A DNA stretch of 64,000 nucleotides from positions 5,547,105 through 5,611,104 of the forward strand of contig NC_135052.1 of NCBI RefSeq assembly GCF_051014685.1. Reading direction: 5' to 3'. This DNA is from Ptiloglossa arizonensis (Eukaryota; Arthropoda; Insecta; Hymenoptera; Colletidae). Every line of letters begins with the position of its first letter. The first letter of the stretch is position 1. This document shows positions 11,265 to 24,300 of this stretch, piece by piece. A model generated the notes under the pieces. It saw only the letters and a program-made list of their open reading frames with translations, had not been told where the DNA came from and did not search any database. The position numbers were made by a program, and so were the translations under genes.

Positions 11265-14200
11265 TTATCCCATAAATTGATAGCTAGCTGATACTGGCTG
11301 TGGTGCCCTGGGTTGTGTGTGGGATATGCGTTGGATGTGGCACGCACGACACATAAGCCTACCGTCGAGTGGGTAGCATCGTTTGTCTGGTTCATCGGTC
11401 AATTGCATACCACAATCTTCGCAAACATAGCAATCCACGTGAAAATCTTTGTCCATGGAAACGACCCTCACGGTCTCCTCAGTGCCCTAAAAAGTGAATA
11501 ACATCGACAAAGGTTACAATTTGTTCTCTTCAATTGTACCATTGATCCGAAAGCAATGTAATTTACCTCAACGGGAGTGATTCCCTTTCCACAAGAAGCA
11601 CATTTAGGGGCGAACATTCTATGGTAATCGTTAACGCAGTAAATTTTATTGTCAACGTCGACCGTGAAAGGAACACCATCGAGGCACTCGTTACAGACGC
11701 AACATCTAAAGCACCCTGGATGATAAGATTTTCCCATCGCTTGTAATATCTGTGAGAAACGAAAATCTTGGTTGAATTCGTACAATACGAACGTGAACGA
11801 ATTACGTTGAACATTTCCTATCTAATTACCATTTCCATGATTAGGTGACCGCAGATCGCGCATTTCTCGGCTGTCTGTTGGAAGCCAGAGTACTGCAAAT
11901 AAAACGCTGTGTGAGCTGCGTCATCGTCTCGTTGATGTACTCACCTCAATTATTGTTTCACGTACCAAGTAATCCTCCTCGCAGTAAACTCTTCCATGAA
12001 CGTTATAGAATGCTTTGCCGCGCAATGCTCTTCCACAGGAGCAGCATATAAAGCAATTTGTGTGGTAAAGGTTGCCCATGGCCTGGCAAGCCTGACCTGC
12101 ACCGGTTACTTTTTCACCGCATGTATGACAAATACCTGCAGTAAAGCATCAAAGTATCCCATATAATTATAAATGACGGTAGGTGGTACATTTGTTATAA
12201 TTACTGTCTGAACGCTAGGCTCTTGCAATCGTTATTCGAGCATCGAAAGAATGCTTTGTCAACGGCGGTTGCGAATGTACACGATGACTACGATAGTCGA
12301 GATCCATTGGTAAGGTTTAAAAATACCCTCATCGACATCCGACAATACGATCCACTCTTCAGGGTCAATAACTGTCAGAATCGCGAACGAATAGCACGAT
12401 ACAAGGGAACCAGCCGGGTGAAACGAACTCACAACTCTCTATAGGTAACACAGACCCTGCCATCCCTTCCGTAGATGTCCTTTAGCCTTCATTCGCTGAT
12501 CGTGATACTTGTAGTTTCGATTTTACGACTTGGTTTCGCTAGGACAGTCTTGTTCGAACTAGAAGCCGCCAACGAGTCGGACTGGTCTATCTATAACGAG
12601 ATTAGTTACCGCGGCGAGCGCGACCTGGCCACGGCAGTTTGCCGTGTACAGGACGTTACACGAAGAATAGAACTCGTGCACAAAAACGAAGAGGAACACT
12701 AGACTCGCCTAAACGCCCAACCACTTCTCGACTGATATTGGCTCGCTCGGCTGAAGTTCCTGTCCGCTCGTGCGGTCTTTCAGTTCCTTATTGCCCGCGT
12801 TAGGCTACGTTCAAGTGGAATCGGATCACCCACGGGTATAGCGAATTAATTCGCAAATAATGGTCCCTCGAGGGGCAACATCGAATATAGAAGCAACGTA
12901 TTAAATTTACATAAAGCTCATTCACCTTTACCAATAAGAGTTTCGCAGTTGTATTTGGTCTTGGTTCGTTAGATCATAGTTTGGGAAACCATTACAATGA
13001 CAAGTACGTAATCGCAGGTCCGATAGTGACATACTTAAATACGTTGGAAGTTTCGAGGTCAGTGTGATACGTCGTTGTATACAGATTTTGTACCGCTATA
13101 GTCGATATTTGGTCACTGGCGTTAACACGATGAAACGTACCATCCTTGCATCGACGGGGTACTTTTGCTCGATGAGACGCAAGTGAAAGATAATTGATGA
13201 CAAAATATAATCGATATTGAAGCTGTCCAATGTGAACACTACCTTACAATTCTCAGACACTTATACATACATACATACGTACACACGCTCGCACACGCGC
13301 ATACACACACGATCGAAGGGAAAGACGTTGACACGTGTGCGTGCACACATACAAATGGATGTAATACGCACACTTGTGGCGCTTCACGTAGGTGCGAAGA
13401 CACGTAGGTGGAAACGAATGGGCCGAGAGTGAATGTCAACGAAACGTCGTATTAAAAAGTTTCGCGACACACTGAAACTCGACTCCATTTTCCAAAACCG
13501 GTCTACCGGGAACTTGTGCCGTGGGAATTGGCACGGTACCCTGCTGGTTTTTATTTCCTACCGAGAAGTATTTCAAATTACGGATCGGAATGTATCAGAA
13601 ATTAAGTAACGGCGGGGTTACGCGCACGATCTGTTTAAACAAATGACCGAGAACGTTGGAAAACGGACCACCATGGGACGGGCAATGTGTAAACGATGAA
13701 TCAGCAACGAGCGAGTTGTCAAGGTGTAACCGGAAATCATTGCGCATCAAATGTTAACAAACCCGGATTTATCTTCATAAATATTTGATGACTGTTTACG
13801 GGTTGTCCGACGCATGATTGTTCCTTACCGAAGTATTCTCCTTCCTCTTCTTGCTTCTCCATTTCTTCTTCCAGTTGTCTCGTCAACTCCTCTATTTTTC
13901 TCTCCGCTTCGGTGGGCCCCTGTAAGAAATAAATCACATCCCGCTTTTGCGATCAATATTAACAGATGTTGTTATGGATCGAGATGCGATTTCGTCACAG
14001 GAACGCGTACAAAAAATACAAGATAGGTATGCGGTTACGATAAGATAAAAACGAAAGAACGAGGTACACCAAGCAAATATTACATGCATTTACGAAGTTA
14101 CATACGGCCTATGAATAAAATATCGCGTGGTAACTATACAGCGCTTGTCAGGAGCGAACAATTTACAGCCTATGATTCAGCGCGAGTTCGGAGAAAGAAC

Positions 14201-16749
14201 TCGTCACGAATTGTAAGATATTCTGAAATGTTCGAGCGTCTTTTTCGCTGAGCCGGAGCTTTCCGAAATTTCTCGCGAATCAAGAAGCAGAACCTGTAAC
14301 CGAGTAGTTTTAAATATTTTTGTTCGTATATCCGCTAATCTTATCGTCACATGGGTCAGTTGTTATGTAAAATATTAGCGATAGTGGTTGACATTCGTGA
14401 GATCATCGCACAAATAAAGAAAAGCGATACAAGCTTTTTCAGTAACTTCGCATTAGGTTCGAGATAACACGCGTATTTTTATGAAAAAAGAACATTTACT
14501 ACTTCTGTTTCTTAATTTTCGTGATTTATTCCAAATCTACCGATCTCGAATTTTAATGAAAATTTGTTCCATTGAAATTTGACAAATGCTACGCGCACAA
14601 CCAGTCGTGCCATTCCTTCAATATGATATCGGCATGCAAAATAGATGAACGCTTGGCATTCGGCCAAAACAAAACAAATCGAAAGCCATGATGTGTTCCC
14701 TTAACCCAATTAACGTGAATACTGTGTTACGTTATGGCTGGCGTTTACAAACGCGAAAGGATGAACATGTCTGTTAGAAGTTTGAAAAAGTTAGTGGTTT
14801 TTTTATCTTTTAAGGTAGTTTCTTACCGAAGGTCTCGGCGGTATGATATTGTAGGGAAGCAGCCCCTTGCCAGCTGTAGGTTTCATTGGCGGACTAACCG
14901 ACTTTCTTTCTTCTGGTTCTGGTTCAGATGGCCTTTGTAATACAGGTACACCAGCGTTCAAAAAAACTGGACCAGCCACACCACTAGTCACCCCTGGAGG
15001 AAGGCTAGTGATTCTGGGACCATGAACATTCGTATCAGATTCAGTGGTGGTAGTTGTAGCACTAGTTACCGGTGCTTGTACTTGACCACGAAGAGGACTT
15101 CCAATGGTATTGTTCGAGGAAGATAACACGTGTCTTGGTGAATTAATGACATTCTGTGCAATTGTATCGGATGGTATTTGATTGTGAGTTGGACTTGTCT
15201 TTGGGGAGCCTCTCGCACCATTATTGTTAGCTAGAATTCTGGAAGAATCGCCGCGAATGGGTGAATATATGGGTGGAGTTTTTGCTTCGGAAGGGTCGGA
15301 TGCATCCTGAATAAAGTTTCTATCGTTCTGCAGATTACTTAATCTTAAGTGTTCCGTCGATCGGTTAGAGGAATAAATTGGGGAATTTCTAGCAGGAAAT
15401 TCTGATCTAGGTTCTTGATGATGATAGTTCCTCTCGCTCGGCGGTAATACCCTACTTGGAGAGTAACAAGGAGAATTACGGCAAGCAGTTTGCTCACCTT
15501 GTCGAACGCCGTATACGGGCGAATTTCTGGCTTGAGTTTCTCCAGTAATATTTGCGTTCGTAGTTCTCGTTGTGGACTCCATGTACGGTTTATAACTTTG
15601 GGGACTGTCTTGACGGTATTGCGATTGCTGTGCACCTTCTATATGATTCGTTGCCCTGAATCCGTGTTGTCCGCTCATCGTACTGTCCAAAGAACCACGA
15701 TAATGATGAGGTTCCGGAGGTAAACGTATCGGTGGAGATTCACTATGATAAGGGAGTCCGGATCTAGGCGAATGTTGTTGCTGTTGCTCGGAACTATAAC
15801 TAAAATTTCTGGTCGGCGTTTGCAGTTCCGACGGTGGAACGTAAGCACTTCTGCCGGCCTGGTGATCCAGCGACGAGGAAGATCCTTGTAAGTACCTCGA
15901 CGCGGAGGAATCGACGGAACGTTGTAAGCTAGATCCATCGTAACTTTGACCACGTATGTTGTTTCCTCTTTGTTGCGTGTACGATAAACTTTGCGTCATA
16001 CCACGCTGATTTTGTGCTTGACCCACTTTTCCAGTCATGACGACATAGTCACCGCCGTTTATCGTCGCTGGATGATAATAATTAGGCGGAACTTGAGGAC
16101 CTGGTTTATTTTGCGTATTCTCTGTAAAATGTACCTCTTGAATGTTCTCGTATACAGGGGGTGCTTCGTACGGAGGCAATTCTTTCGCGGGCGATACGGA
16201 TTGATATCGATTTCCAGTGGGTACTTGCGGTTGTGCTTTTCTGAACGTGGGTTCGTAGGACTCGCTCGCTAGGGAACCCCTGGGACTACTCTTGGGGCTT
16301 TTTCTCGACTCCACTGGATGATAATAAGGAGGATGAGGTTGGCTTTGCTGCGGATAATAATCAATATTTTCGTACACCGGTGCTTGTTGATGACTCATGC
16401 GACTTTGATTCTGTTGTTGCTGGGCACTTATCTGTTCGACGGGTTTCGGAGTAGCAAACCTCGATGCAGCAATTATGTTTTCACGTTCGTATAATTTGTA
16501 GTCAGTCGTTGACGCTTGTCTGCAGCTCTCGGTGTTGCCTTCGATGAAACTCTCGATAGCACCAACTGGTCGCCCAGGTCCTCTAGCATCGTTTCTATTG
16601 GCGATGTTTCTCGATACGGGTACCTGGGCCTCAGGTCGTGATCCCGTGACCCTACCGGTACCCGATGCACCGCCGGCGTCACTGGGTTCATCCCCGAGAT
16701 GCAGATAACCTAGCTTTTGTACGTAAGAAGCGTCGGCCGAGTTGCACAT
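11265..16749 (-). CDS. jub: LIM domain protein Ajuba (jub)
   Basis: Six minus-strand exons: 16749-14827, 13919-13829, 12135-11966, 11892-11830, 11749-11567, 11486-11265 (2652 nt, 883 aa). All joins keep frame at GT-AG sites. Residues 1-641 are a long Ser/Pro/Gln/Tyr-rich disordered region with four PPxY motifs (140, 197, 221, 492), two YENI motifs (126, 200) and a run of N-S-P-x-Y motifs (409-460). Residues 642-672 are a charged helix ([20 protein letters not shown]), the usual pre-LIM segment of the zyxin/Ajuba group. Three LIM domains follow: about 674-728, 739-798 and 799-864, with the CxxC pairs and His/Cys/Asp ligands visible (for example CHTC, CAIC, CASC). [11 protein letters not shown] and [11 protein letters not shown] point to Ajuba/LIMD1 rather than zyxin. 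In Drosophila, Jub recruits Warts to adherens junctions under tension and so restrains it, raising Yorkie activity. An in-frame TGA lies 8 codons upstream of the ATG, supporting this start; 5' noncoding exons were not located. Intron 12136-13828 is the largest after the first. Confidence 0.93.
13260..13312. repeat. ATAC/ACAC microsatellite
   Basis: A short run of ATACAT and CACACG/CGCACAC units in the jub intron between exons 2 and 3. Confidence 0.7.
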
Positions 16750-19700
16750 TGGCAGTGATTCACAGTAAGGCGATCAACGATAATAAAAAAGACTTTGTGC
16801 TCGTTACGTAGAAACTATTTACGCGTACCGTTTAGATGAACGTTACCGCGATTCCGTGGAAAATCGTTACCAAACGATTCCACATCGTTCACAAAGCTGA
16901 ATCAGCTCGGTGGCCGTCGTGTCAAATCGATCTTCCGCAACTCGATGCACCCTCCTCGACCAACTTGTTTTCACTTGCACTGCGTGTCGTATACACGCGT
17001 GATTCTCTCACGGAATACGACAAAACGCGACGCACAGTATCGAGGAGTTTACTCGATCAAACCAGGGCCGTTTTTCCCCCACGATTTTGGGATACGCCCC
17101 GCGATCACGGCGCCTCGAGCTCGACTCTCTTCTTTTCGACTACCGTCCGTCGACCGGCGTATCTTGGAGTCCCGTCCAGCACCAAAAATCACCACCTGCG
17201 AAAATTCACACGATACGCACACACATGCACCTCGCACGCATCGTGGTTCGTCAAACCAGATACCTGCGAGACATTTTCCCCTGCTACGAGTCATCCAAAC
17301 GAACGTCTGCGTTGCTAACTTCCGCCACGATATGGCGCCACGTACATCGCATCGTATCCATCTCTTTCGTTCGGGAAAAGTAAGGTTCCTACTTTCGAGG
17401 TAAACATTGATCCCACTTTCGAATATCGGACAGCGAATTGGCGCTCCCGACGGCGTGAAATCGAACCGAGACGATCGTTACTCGCTGCAATTTTTTTCAC
17501 AGAATCGATCAAATATCGCTTCATCCGCGAGATATCCGGCCCGATTACCAACGATAGACTATCCATGTGTCGTAACTTGTATCGATCGTCATTGACGTGT
17601 TTCATAGGTCGTGACACATCTCCAACGCCCGAAGTCTACTTAAAAAGTTGCATTTTTGGATACGCCTCGGATGAACACACGACTCGAATGTTTGCAAATT
17701 GAGACATCTTCGTCAACAACGTATAAGTACATCTCGCGGGACACTACCTCCCCTTTTGCCGATATTAGACCGAAACGAACGAAAATGCATTCAACTCCAC
17801 TCGAAACAGGTTTTTCTTTTTCAGGACCTGCCTAGAAAGAGAATGGACGGTTCGATGGGTAAAGATGCAGGACCTTGTCCCGCGCGCCATCATGCATTCA
17901 CGAGCACCGTGTTCGGCATAACAATGCGACGCAATTCCGATACATCGTTCGTGTTTTACACCTGCTACAGTTAACCCAGAAGAATTATCTATTACTAGCA
18001 TCTCTCGGCGAGAACTGTCCCTTCGTAGTACGTGTACGGGGATTTGGAAACTGTTAACTACAACCGTGTACCGCGTTTCTTGTCGGGATACGTATACGCA
18101 AGAGGACTTTTTCCCGCTACCACGAAAAGTAAAACGACGGTTATTGATTCCGGCTAGGGGCCGAAGATTTGGGATAATCGCCGCCTTGTTCCGCGATCGT
18201 ATATTGCCAGCATCGCGATCGATGGGTTCTTAGAACGGGAGAAGCAATGAAATTAATCACGCGTACGCAGCGTGCCGGTGTCCCTTCCACTCTGCTCTTC
18301 GATTAATTCGCAACAATTCGTGATTGTCGCTGCGCACTACCGCATAGGGTATTAGAAACAAAGGAGTACTTGATCGTCGCGTAGTCTTCCGTTGAAATTG
18401 ACTGACGGTCTTCCCAATCGTGTTCTTCGCAAGGGTTAGAAATTTTGCGACGCTCGTGTTACGATCTAGCTCGCGATGGTGCACGTGTTGCCATAACCGA
18501 GTCTTGCGGTCGTCCTACGCGGGAAAGGAACCAACTTTTCATTGGACGTGTCTCGCAGCTGTTCGCCGCTCGCGATAACGTGGGCGACGCGACCTCACTC
18601 AACGAAAACTTTATATTTTCGAAAGGTGAATAAAAATCCAGGCCTTACGAGCCTTCGAGCCACCCACGAGATGGTGGCACCCACGTTTTTCTAGGCACCT
18701 GCGCGGCACGTCGATACGATGTTGGTCAATACCGGTTGATCGATCGCCCGATACCGGCCACTGACGTAACACTTACACGGTCTGAGGTCCGCCTTTTCAT
18801 TAGCGTATCGTTCCTGTCGCGTAGCATCGCCCCGCCACTTAATTCCGCGTTTACAATTATGTAAACTGCCCGAGAATAGAACACACCGTCGTCGATACAC
18901 TCCAACGGAAGGTGAACTCGATTGTCCACCGTCAACTGGACAGACTTACCCGTAGGTTCTGTCTATTCTGGTTCAATTTTACGAAACTGTGCGCAACTTT
19001 GTTCTTCAACGTTTCGTTTCACGGAGTCGGTTCGGTTCGCGAGGGACTCGAACACGATAGCTTACCCTGTTACGGTAACGTAGCAGGTAACATTTGTATT
19101 AACATTCTCGAGTGCCAAAAGCTGACGTCATCGAACTTTCCCCGTGCACCGCTCCAGGCCTTGCTCGTAATTTATACTTTCGATCCGGTACTCCCTTCTT
19201 TTGACCAATAGTTCGCCACGGTGGTAAACGACCATTGGACTTAAACGTATTCGAGCGCCGTGGTATGAAAGATGGCGGTGCATTCAACGCGATAAGATTG
19301 CTTTAAAATTGCTCAAGGTGTTCGCTTAAGAACAACGACACGTTTATCCGGTACGTCTTCTCAATGCATCGAAACTTTTTCACGCACCCGATATCGAACA
19401 TCCTTGTGGTGCACACGTGTTGCCACGTATGCGAAAAGCTTTAACGCATTGAGCGCGACGTCAGTCCAGAGGGACCGACGGTGAACTTTTCATTTAAGTA
19501 ACGTCGTTCCGTAGGGATCGACAGTGTCAGAGTTAAGAAATAAATGTTGTACTTGATTCGATGAGGAAAAGATATTTGTACACTTCTTTGACGAATTACC
19601 GAACTTTGTGAAACAAAACTTTGAACGGACAACGAACTGAAATTCTTTCTGCTCAAATGGTGGTCACTGTTCCCTGACTTTTTCTAAGAGGATCTCTTGG

Positions 19701-19905
19701 TTAACTCTGGTTCAGCGCTTTCCATCTTATTAACTTCTGTGTATATTTACTTCGTATATTTCTGCATCGATTGTGCCATTCGCATATCCCAAACGGAGAA
19801 TGAAACGAAATCGTGTTATCTTCTGTTCATACTTTGTATCCGAACACTCTGCCACTGTGCATCTAAACTGAAAGCCGAGCAAAATCGACATCGCGTTCAA
19901 CGTGT
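16750..19905. other. Upstream flank of jub; no gene recognised
   Basis: CpG-richer sequence next to the jub start, so it probably contains jub 5' UTR/promoter elements (minus strand). Several ORFs of 60-160 codons exist in overlapping frames on both strands around 16.8-17.6 kb, but none shows a family motif or a consistent splice pattern. Confidence 0.4.
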
Positions 19906-20255
19906 TAAGGAACATAGTACTATGCACTTATTGAACGACAAAACTTATCGAGCAACCTAGTACTATGCACTTATTGAATAGTACTGTTCAAGTTTTATCG
20001 AACGACAAAACTTATCGAGCAACCTAATACTATTTGCTTATTGAGTAGTACTGTTCAATGTAGTACTCTTCAATAAGTTTTGACGTTCGATAAAATTTAT
20101 CGAACAGTGCTATATTGAACAGTTCTATTTAATAAGTTTTATTGAACGACAAAACTTATCGAGTAACCTAGTATTGTGCACGTATTGAATAGTGCTGTTC
20201 AATGTAGTACTCTCCAAGTTTTATCGAACGACAAAACTTATCGAACAACCAATTA
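19906..20255. repeat. HR1 hairpin repeat cluster
   Basis: Four to five copies of the AATAAGTTTT/AAAACTTAT hairpin with the CCTAGTACTATGCACTTATTG linker, as in the array at 2011-3165. The cores are slightly more diverged (AAAACTTATCGAGCAACC). Confidence 0.85.
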
Positions 20256-21166
20256 GATTGTTTATTGTTTCATGTTTTGATTGTTTAATGTTTTGTACCG
20301 ATTGGAAAATATTGCACGTAATTGGCGCAGACGTCCCGGCCGTTTTGCACGGGATGAAGAATAATCGAAGTTTCGCGTCGTCTCTACGAATGTCCAGGAT
20401 GGTCACAATGGGCATGTGCCGCGAACGGAAGTGCAGCGACCGTGCACGGTGGCATAGTTCATTTCTGTCGAAGTCGCGGTACAATATGACGACTCGGGTT
20501 CTCGTGTACCCGTCGTTGTCGGCCCGACGATAAACACGAGGTTTACGACGACAGTTGCGCGCGTGTTCACGCTCTCGCGCGTGTACGTGCGCACGGGTAG
20601 TTGGCTGGCGCGGGTACACAGGAAACGCGGAGCCCTGCGCTGCCCGCATGGCTCGGAATGCACGAGAATAGAATCGCGTTCGTACGTGTGCGTGGTATCA
20701 CGCACAATGGAAGAACGGTCCCCGTGCACGTGCACGTCCACGTCCACGATCCACGTAGACGCGCCCACGATGGAATCGTTTTCGTTGTGTGCGCGTAGAT
20801 ACACGGAATGCGTATGCCAGAGTGGACGCGCGCTTAACAACATCCTCCGGTAACTACGAACGAATCGTTGTAAGCGTTCGCGAGTGTAAATTGTAATAGC
20901 GCACCTGTGTGTACACGTAGGAGACCGGCGTGGATGCAACAATGGCCGTGCATACGATATACACGAGGGGACCGGGTTTGTTCCTCGACCCCCGGTACCC
21001 GACCGAACGCGGAAAGACGATTTCTACGCGGAAAAGATGCGAGACTGATATCCTGGCGCATCGGGATCATCTAATTAGCCAGTCCCGTAATTAGATGCCT
21101 TCTGTTTGCCGATTTATATTGCTCAAGATCGCGTATTGTTGATTCACCTTCCCCCTTCAAAGGGGG

Positions 21167-21199
<33 letters not shown>

Positions 21200-22269
21200 C
21201 TCAGCTTTCTAAAAAGAAATTTAGGTACAATGCGATATTCCAAGAGGGAGAATCGCAATGTCGCGCAATTAACATCGCCGTATGATTTTTTCTTTAGAAA
21301 TTAAACGTCTCTTCGGAGAGACTACGAGGGAGGACCGAAACCGAACGTATTCGTTAAATAAGTCGTATTCGGTATGACACCGAATCTGATCGCGTTTATT
21401 GCTACTTTCCCATCGCGTGTCGATCGAATAATCGTTTCCCGGTTCCGTGGATGTACTCCTGCGCGTTGTGCAACTGTTTTTCTTTCCACCGTATCGAGAA
21501 TACTCTCGAACATTTTTCCGCGATCGTTTCCGCTTTTTTTTTCAACTCCCACCCTTTCTGCATAATTCGTTTCTCGGTTTACGCCGTCGTTGCATACCAC
21601 CGAGGTTAGTATTTCTTTCTTTTTTTTTTCTTTTTTTTGTGCCAACGAATCGAATTCCTGTGTCTCCTGGCACCGACGTCGCTCCGAGCAACGGAAGTCT
21701 TGCAGGGTTCTGTCCAACCTGTGTAAAGACGTGCGCGCGCGTACACGCTGCACGTGTTTCACTCGTGTGTGCCTCGCCCCGCCCGCGTCGGTGTCACGGA
21801 CGCGAGAGTGTGCGGCGTGTGTCGAGAGTGGACTCTTGGTGGCTACCTTGTCAGGAATTCAAACGGAAGCCCGGGCGATGTCGCAACGACAGTCCCTCGT
21901 CGCGAATTCTCTTCGATCTCGACGTAGTTCCATCGATAATAATCGATCTTTGCCGCGTACACTACTCGACGTAGTATCGCTGAAGTCAGAGCCAACGTAT
22001 CATCGGCTCTAATTACTCCGAACAACATCGAACGCCGCTATCCGAGGATCTTTGCCGCTAGGACGAGCAGGTCGAAGTTGTGTGTTAATTAGGCGTACGC
22101 GAAATAGGTATTCCACGTCGTAAAATACACTGTATGAAATTCATCGAAAGTGGCACGAGACTTTAACGATCTCGTTTGCAATGTAAATGAGCATTAATAC
22201 TCGGCTTGACCGCTTCTTCTCTGCTTGGATTCGTACCGATCGAAAATTCAATTCTCCGCGCGATACAGA
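20256..22269. other. CpG-rich stretch without a recognised gene
   Basis: 20.3-21.0 kb and 21.4-22.0 kb are rich in CG dinucleotides and GTGCACGT-like words, and a CT repeat lies near 21.17 kb. This could be a promoter or 5' UTR region of an unseen transcript. The overlapping ORFs show no family motif. Confidence 0.3.
21172..21202. repeat. (CT)n microsatellite
   Basis: About 14 CT dinucleotides followed by CTTTCTTTCTC. It could serve as a GAGA-factor-type element on the minus strand, but nothing else here supports that. Confidence 0.85.
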
Positions 22270-22916
22270 GGATGTCCCAATCGTCACCGGTCGATTTACT
22301 TTTTCGATAAAACTGAAGCTGTTCGAGTAATCTTCATATTTTTTTCTTATTTCAAACTACAAACTTGGAAGTTATTAATGGTATAAGATATCCTCCAAAT
22401 GGCCGCTTCGGTGTTTTTTACAGACCGTCTCGGTGTTTTTTAAACGAATCTTATAAGTGTGCAAATGAAGATCTTTAGGCGAAATTCTTTGCAAATTGCT
22501 CCTCGAAATTTTCAGTTCCTGAGAACGATGTCGAATCGATGTGCCCGGGATTTATTTCGCATTTTCAGCAACAGCAGCAACATTTTCACTCGAACGAGCG
22601 ATACGGTGTCGCGGTGATTTTTTCAGATCTCCGACTGAATCAGTTTCGACAAATCTGACGATGAAACTTTGCACCGGTGCTTTTCGTTGGCGCATGATTT
22701 CGAGGGAAACGATTACGAAGTTTCCGAATCGTTAGCGTTAAAGACCACGATTTTTCGTAATACGCTTGAATAATTTTCACGCGTTATTTCACCGTATACT
22801 TTCCCGCGATTAATTTCCCATCTGTCTAGATGAAATATGTCGAGTTTCAGGTTAATCGGTTTGACGTTTTAAAAATAGCGCGAAATTAAAATCAACCGGT
22901 GTTGATTGGGACACCC
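22270..22916. mobile_element. Non-autonomous TIR DNA transposon, 647 bp
   Basis: The left end reads GATGTCCCAATCGTCACCGG. The right end, read in reverse complement, is GGGTGTCCCAATCAACACCG and then continues TTGATTT, matching CGATTTA on the left. The terminal repeat is about 27 bp. The interior has no transposase-length ORF. The left interior (TCGAGTAAT, CCAAATGGCCG, TTTTTTACAGACC) recurs at 57829-58062 and in part at 58680-58850, so this is a multicopy family. Confidence 0.7.
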
Positions 22917-23282
22917 ATTAGCGGTTACCACGCGGATCGATCTTCATCGCGAACGTTTGCGCGACGCTAACGAGAGGAACGTAACAAGCGTGCCCTTGGT
23001 TTTACGCGCCATTTTTTTTCAAACGTTCGAGAAACGATCCTCGATATAGCCACGGAGTAATCTCGCGAGAGACGATCCTCGATAAATTTACGAGGTAATC
23101 CTACAGAAGGTGATCCTTTGTACAGTTACAGAGTAATCTTACAAGAGACAATTCGTATTAAAGTTTCGAAGTAAAAACTTGTAGAAAGTGTTAGTTTTGC
23201 GTTTTCCAACGCAATATCTGTGATACTCGTTAACTCGTAAGTGTGGCTGCTCCGTAAAGAGTGAGATTTAGAAAAGAAAACA
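22917..23282. other. Short spacer, diverged internal repeats
   Basis: Holds several loosely similar 45-bp units (ACGAGGTAATC..., ATAGCCACGGAGTAATCTCG..., ACAGTTACAGAGTAATCTT...) between 23040 and 23160. No gene seen. Confidence 0.4.
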
Positions 23283-24300
23283 ATGAAAGTGATAAATAAA
23301 GGTACGTTGGCGATGTGTGCGATGTATGGAGCGAGAGCATGGTGTAATGTTACGAAGTATGAATATGGTAAGCGGTTGTTGAATACTCGTCAGAGAATAG
23401 TGTTGCATGCATGTCTGAATGTATGCCGAACAGTTTCCACGGAAGCCATGCGAGTTCTAATGGGTGAACTTCCACCTAGAATGTGAACGGAAATGTGCCG
23501 TGTATAATGCAAGGAAGGGTGCATGTGTCAATGAGAGTGATTCGATTACGGAACAAGATGTGAGACTATTGTGCGCGAACGATTGTACGAAACTAATCGA
23601 GACTGAAGTATGCGTTAAAAATACCAGAGTAGATGGTATGCGAGTGAAAAAGGCGGAATGACGTATGGATACATTAAAAATGCGAGGTTTGCAAAAAAGA
23701 GTGCTAAATTTTAGCTGGGCTATATATGTGTGTTATCTCTTAAGTGGTCATGGTACATACTATTGTGTACGAAAGATTGTACAAAATTAATCGAGACTGA
23801 AGTATGCGTTAAAAATACCAGAGTAGATGGGATGCGAGTGAAAAAGGCGGAGTGACGTATGGATATATTAAAAATGCGAGGTTTGCAAAAAAGAGTGCTA
23901 AATTTTAGCTGAGCTATATATATGTGTTCCTTCTTAACTGGTCATGGTAGTTACTATTGTGTGCGAAAGATTGTACAAAATTAATCGAGACTGGAGTATG
24001 TGTTAAAAATACCAGACTAGATGGTATGCGAGTGAAAAAGGCAGAATGACGTATGGATATATTAAAAATGTGAGGTTTGCAAGAAAGAGTGCTAAATTTT
24101 AGCTGAGCTATATATATGTGTTACTTCTTAACTGGTCATGGTAGTACAAATGAGTTTCTAGATAAGCATGAGTACTATATAAGCAGAGTGCAAGGTGTGT
24201 GAAGATTTGATGCATGTATTAGTCATGTGTTGTACGAGGACTTTGCAAACTTTTGCAAAAAACAAAAGCGGTGCAGTCGATGCGAGTGATGTGTCGAGTA
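23283..24300 (+). pseudogene. Decayed R1-like non-LTR retrotransposon ORF2, 3' part
   Basis: Frame 1 from 23283 encodes YGARAWC...RQRIVLHACLNVCRTVSTEA...GELPP. Its order (YGAxxW, QRxxxxR/H, YRTVSTxAxxVLxGxxP) is the end of the reverse transcriptase region in R1-clade elements. The reading then shifts by +1 near 23470 (HLECERKCAVYNAR). After a tandem repeat, LTGHG...FLDKHEYYISR and then KVCEDLMHVLVMCC appear in different frames, matching the C-terminal LTGHG and Cys/His segments of these elements. Frameshifts, an internal triplication and missing 5' regions make it a dead fragment. The exact clade is inferred. Confidence 0.6.
23568..24145. repeat. 194-bp tandem repeat, 3 copies
   Basis: Units start ATTGTG(C/T)(G/A)CGAA at 23568, 23762 and 23956, an exact 194-bp period, each about 95% alike by eye. 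They lie inside the decayed retrotransposon and each unit ends near the ACTGGTCATGGTA (LTGHG) codons, so the array grew by local duplication of the element. Confidence 0.88.

Noticed and set aside
16836..17617. ORFs of 80-160 codons upstream of jub
   Set aside because: Overlapping frames on both strands in CpG-rich DNA, with no motif, no splice pattern and no consistent start; probably promoter/5' UTR sequence.
20403..20942. 179-codon minus-strand ORF
   Set aside because: GC-rich block with competing ORFs on the other strand and repeated GTGCACGT words; no family motif.
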